Origin: a virus
Virus record (IMG/VR): IMGVR_UViG_3300027749_000512
Span: 1 to 22,220 of that record
DNA: 22,220 nt
Reading direction: 5' to 3' (one strand)
In this document: piece by piece, positions 20,823-22,220 of the stretch
Layout: each line of letters opens with the position of its first letter
Position numbering within the stretch: position 1 is the stretch's first letter
Made by a program: the position numbers and the translations under genes
Notes under the pieces: generated by a model
Seen by the model: the letters and a program-made list of their open reading frames with translations, nothing else
What the model was told of the DNA's origin: nothing
Database searches by the model: none

Positions 20823-21019
20823 ATCAATATCAAAAAGGTTTTCAAGATTGTAAAGCGCAAGTTAAAAAAGCAATGGTTCCTGCTATTGAGGAAGCCATTC
20901 TGATGGAGCGCGAGGCTTGTGCGCGGTTGGTAGAAGAGATGGCCGCTAGAACAGAAGACATTCGCCGCGCGGTGCTTGAAGTGGCTGCGGAGAACATTAG
21001 AGCGAGGGTGCAGAAATGA
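20819..21019 (+). CDS. Small helical protein, 66 aa
   Basis: This encodes 66 aa, almost entirely predicted helix. The segment AIEEAILMEREACARLVEEMA followed by RTEDIRRAVLEVAAENIRAR shows regular hydrophobic spacing, so a coiled coil or helical hairpin is likely. A MEREACA motif is common in small phage proteins of this kind. It overlaps the helicase stop as ATGA and the next gene in the same way. Function unknown. Confidence 0.7.
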   Translation: MNQYQKGFQDCKAQVKKAMVPAIEEAILMEREACARLVEEMAARTEDIRRAVLEVAAENIRARVQK

Positions 21020-21192
21020 AAGAAGCCCGAGAACTCCAGACGTTGATTGAGCAACTTAACAGCTACATCAAAATTCAAGACGCTAAGATTGATTTTATGC
21101 AAAACAAGATGCGTGGGGCTTTGGCTGCCTTACAAACAGGTCACGACATCGACGTAGTCGCTGCGATTCAAATATTGAGGGGATTGGAATGA
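21016..21192 (+). CDS. Small coiled-coil protein, 58 aa
   Basis: The ATG at 21016 (ATGA overlap with the previous stop) opens a 58-codon frame ending at 21192, which overlaps the next ATG. The protein reads MKEARELQTLIEQLNSYIKI, then DAKIDFMQNKMRGALAALQ and a short final helix. Leucine and isoleucine spacing suggests a coiled coil. It is too short for many gene finders, but the two exact ATGA junctions strongly support it. Function unknown. Confidence 0.7.
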   Translation: MKEARELQTLIEQLNSYIKIQDAKIDFMQNKMRGALAALQTGHDIDVVAAIQILRGLE

Positions 21193-21374
21193 ACGCTTTA
21201 GAGATGGGGCTAGAAGCCCTGACAAACCCAAGCACGATTGCAACTATGCACGCAATTTACTTATTGCGTAAGGCTGTAACGCCCTATCTTTATTTTCACC
21301 CAAACCTGCTGCAAACCTCAACGTACCCTCAAGAGGGTTACATACCACTTTATAGGCTAGAAAATGAAACTTGA
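21189..21374 (+). CDS. Hypothetical protein, 61 aa
   Basis: This encodes 61 aa that I do not recognise: MNALEMGLEALTNPSTIATM, then LLRKAVTPYLYFHPNLLQ and a Tyr-rich end. It has GAGGGG upstream within the previous gene and an ATGA start overlap. Its last 11 bases overlap the next gene. No motif or membrane segment is clear. Confidence 0.62.
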   Translation: MNALEMGLEALTNPSTIATMHAIYLLRKAVTPYLYFHPNLLQTSTYPQEGYIPLYRLENET

Positions 21375-21525
21375 ACTATGCCAAGCGCAACTGGCAGCGG
21401 CTAAGTCAGCTTTACGGCATCGCCAGAAGATGATGAACGCCGCAACACGCGCGTACAACCGTGTATTTAAAACCGTAATTCAACTGGAGTTAAAAATTGC
21501 AGATCACATGGCGAAAGTTAAATGA
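21364..21525 (+). CDS. Small basic helical protein, 53 aa
   Basis: A 53-codon frame from the ATG at 21364 ends at 21525. The protein MKLELCQAQLAAAKSALRHR, then MMNAATRAYNRVFKTVIQL, is basic and predicted to be helical along its length. It fills the only gap between the two neighbouring small genes and overlaps both, in line with the packing of this operon. No ribosome site stands out. Function unknown. Confidence 0.58.
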   Translation: MKLELCQAQLAAAKSALRHRQKMMNAATRAYNRVFKTVIQLELKIADHMAKVK

Positions 21526-21688
21526 GAACATGGCCTCGCTTACGGAAGACGAGATCATGGGTATGCTTGAGTATGAACGCACCCATGAACGAAGGGTGAA
21601 GATGTTGTTGCGCTTGCATCAGCGGGCGAACTCTTTGCGTGTTGCGCGTGAGCGTATTGAATTGCTTAAAGAGGGGTTGAGGCCATGA
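21497..21688 (+). CDS. Small helical phage protein, 63 aa
   Basis: This encodes 63 aa if the TTG at 21497 is the start; GGAG lies seven bases before it. An ATG at 21530 (52 aa) is the alternative but has a poor ribosome site. The core SLTEDEIMGMLEYERTHERR and LLRLHQRANSLRVARERIEL is a pattern I know from small phage proteins of unknown function. Its stop overlaps the next ATG. Charged helices suggest a protein-binding or coiled-coil role. Confidence 0.65.
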   Translation: MQITWRKLNENMASLTEDEIMGMLEYERTHERRVKMLLRLHQRANSLRVARERIELLKEGLRP

Positions 21689-21948
21689 GCAAAATTGATT
21701 TGATCATTGACGCGTTACTGGTAACACCGCCGTCTGTGTGGTCTGCAAGAAGAGACGAAGCCTTGTTTGCCGCCCGTGAGTTAAAAGCAGACGTCACACA
21801 ACCCTTGGCTAATAGCCAATTGTACAAACAGATTGTTGAGCGGCTTGCCGAGATCGACGATGACATTGCACGGCTACGTCAACAGCACCTTATGCTGCGG
21901 GTGGACATTCAGATGTTATTGGAGAAGCGATGCTTACCGAAATCATGA
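21685..21948 (+). CDS. Helical hypothetical protein, 87 aa
   Basis: This encodes 87 aa. The N-terminus MSKIDLIIDALLVTPPSVWS is followed by helices DEALFAARELKAD and QIVERLAEIDDDIARLRQQH, with a likely coiled coil at residues 48-80. It has an ATGA overlap with the previous gene, and the next gene starts within its last 19 bases. GAGGGG lies upstream of the start. I do not recognise a family. Confidence 0.68.
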   Translation: MSKIDLIIDALLVTPPSVWSARRDEALFAARELKADVTQPLANSQLYKQIVERLAEIDDDIARLRQQHLMLRVDIQMLLEKRCLPKS

Positions 21949-22124
21949 TGTGGGTTTACGCATCAATTGCGTTGATGATTGCCGTCTTGCTTTTTATGCG
22001 GTGGGCAAGACCAAAGCCCCTGCCAACATTCCCGCCCGAGTTGATCTGCGATGGGTGTGGTCAAGTGTGTAGTGATCTTTTAGGAGGGTATTGTGAATAC
22101 TGCGTCAAAAAACTGGCCAAATAA
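21930..22124 (+). CDS. Membrane-anchored zinc-ribbon-like protein, 64 aa
   Basis: This encodes 64 aa. Residues 6-24 (MMWVYASIALMIAVLLFMR) form one membrane helix, followed by a basic and Pro-rich link. CDGCGQVC with a later YCEYC give two CxxC pairs, the spacing of a small zinc ribbon. The positive residues after the helix place the zinc part in the cytoplasm by the positive-inside rule. GGAGAAG precedes the ATG. Its role is unknown; a metal-binding domain tied to the membrane is unusual for such a small phage protein. Confidence 0.7.
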   Translation: MLTEIMMWVYASIALMIAVLLFMRWARPKPLPTFPPELICDGCGQVCSDLLGGYCEYCVKKLAK

Positions 22125-22220
22125 CACCAACTACGGCAGCGCCAACTGGACAGGGCGCACGACCCGTGCGCTCCCTCGCTACAACTACGTCTGCCCTTAC
22201 ATCCCGCTATGGCGCAGGGT
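22093..22220 (+). CDS. Gene start with GTG codon, cut by right edge (partial)
   Basis: A GTG at 22093 is preceded by AGGAGGG five bases upstream, the best ribosome site in the window. The frame stays open to the edge for 42 codons: MNTASKNWPNNTNYGSANWT, then RTTRALPRYNYVCPYIPLWRR. It overlaps the previous gene by 32 bases. The Asn, Trp and Tyr content is like small phage proteins, but the family cannot be named from this fragment. Confidence 0.6.
   Translation, partial: MNTASKNWPNNTNYGSANWTGRTTRALPRYNYVCPYIPLWRR

Noticed and set aside
1-22220. tRNA genes, insertion sequences, integrase or attachment site
   Set aside because: No cloverleaf, transposase, integrase or flanking direct repeats typical of these were recognised by eye on either strand; a tRNA scan would be needed to exclude them fully.

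Overview
The window looks like part of a tailed bacteriophage (or prophage) genome. The P22-type portal and the beta-helical tail spike suggest a short-tailed, podovirus-like particle. It carries a terminase, a portal, a tail spike, a phage GroES and a full DNA replication set, with many small overlapping phage genes of unknown role. No integrase, repressor, lysis gene, capsid gene, tRNA or bacterial housekeeping gene was seen. The host cannot be fixed from the sequence. The Shine-Dalgarno sites and codon use fit a Gram-negative host, and a freshwater proteobacterium is only a guess.

Layout: (1) 1-7814, minus strand: a packaging and structural operon read right to left: small terminase, a 137-aa protein, large terminase, a 133-aa protein, a 43-aa basic protein, GroES, portal, a DUF5856-like protein and a tail spike that runs off the left edge. 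Most junctions are ATGA-type overlaps. (2) 7815-8555: a 741-bp divergent non-coding region with nine copies of a 15-bp repeat with a palindromic core, two hairpins, a rightward terminator, TTTGCG repeats, an AT-rich stretch and a rightward promoter. It is the best origin or control-region candidate. (3) 8556-11233, plus strand: small genes, several separated by a repeated hairpin plus Shine-Dalgarno leader, including a shortened beta sliding clamp and two tiny membrane peptides, ending at a terminator. (4) 11260-18417, minus strand: the replication operon, in transcription order a coiled-coil protein, a Cas4-like DUF2800 nuclease, a likely single-strand-binding-position protein, a two-part 260-aa protein, a family A DNA polymerase and a primase-helicase. 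(5) 18418-18504: back-to-back overlapping promoters. (6) 18505-22220, plus strand: a PAPS-reductase-like PP-loop protein, a VRR-NUC nuclease, a SNF2-type helicase, then a string of very small overlapping genes. The last is cut by the right edge.

The replication proteins are spread over three transcription units, but two units share a nearly identical promoter-leader block: 8516-8558 on plus and 18457-18415 on minus match at 37 of 43 positions, including the distance to the start codon. This suggests the clamp arm and the polymerase arm are switched on together. The most unusual points are the repeat array, the repeated hairpin leaders, the two-domain clamp, the shared promoter leader and a strong terminator that points against the replication operon.
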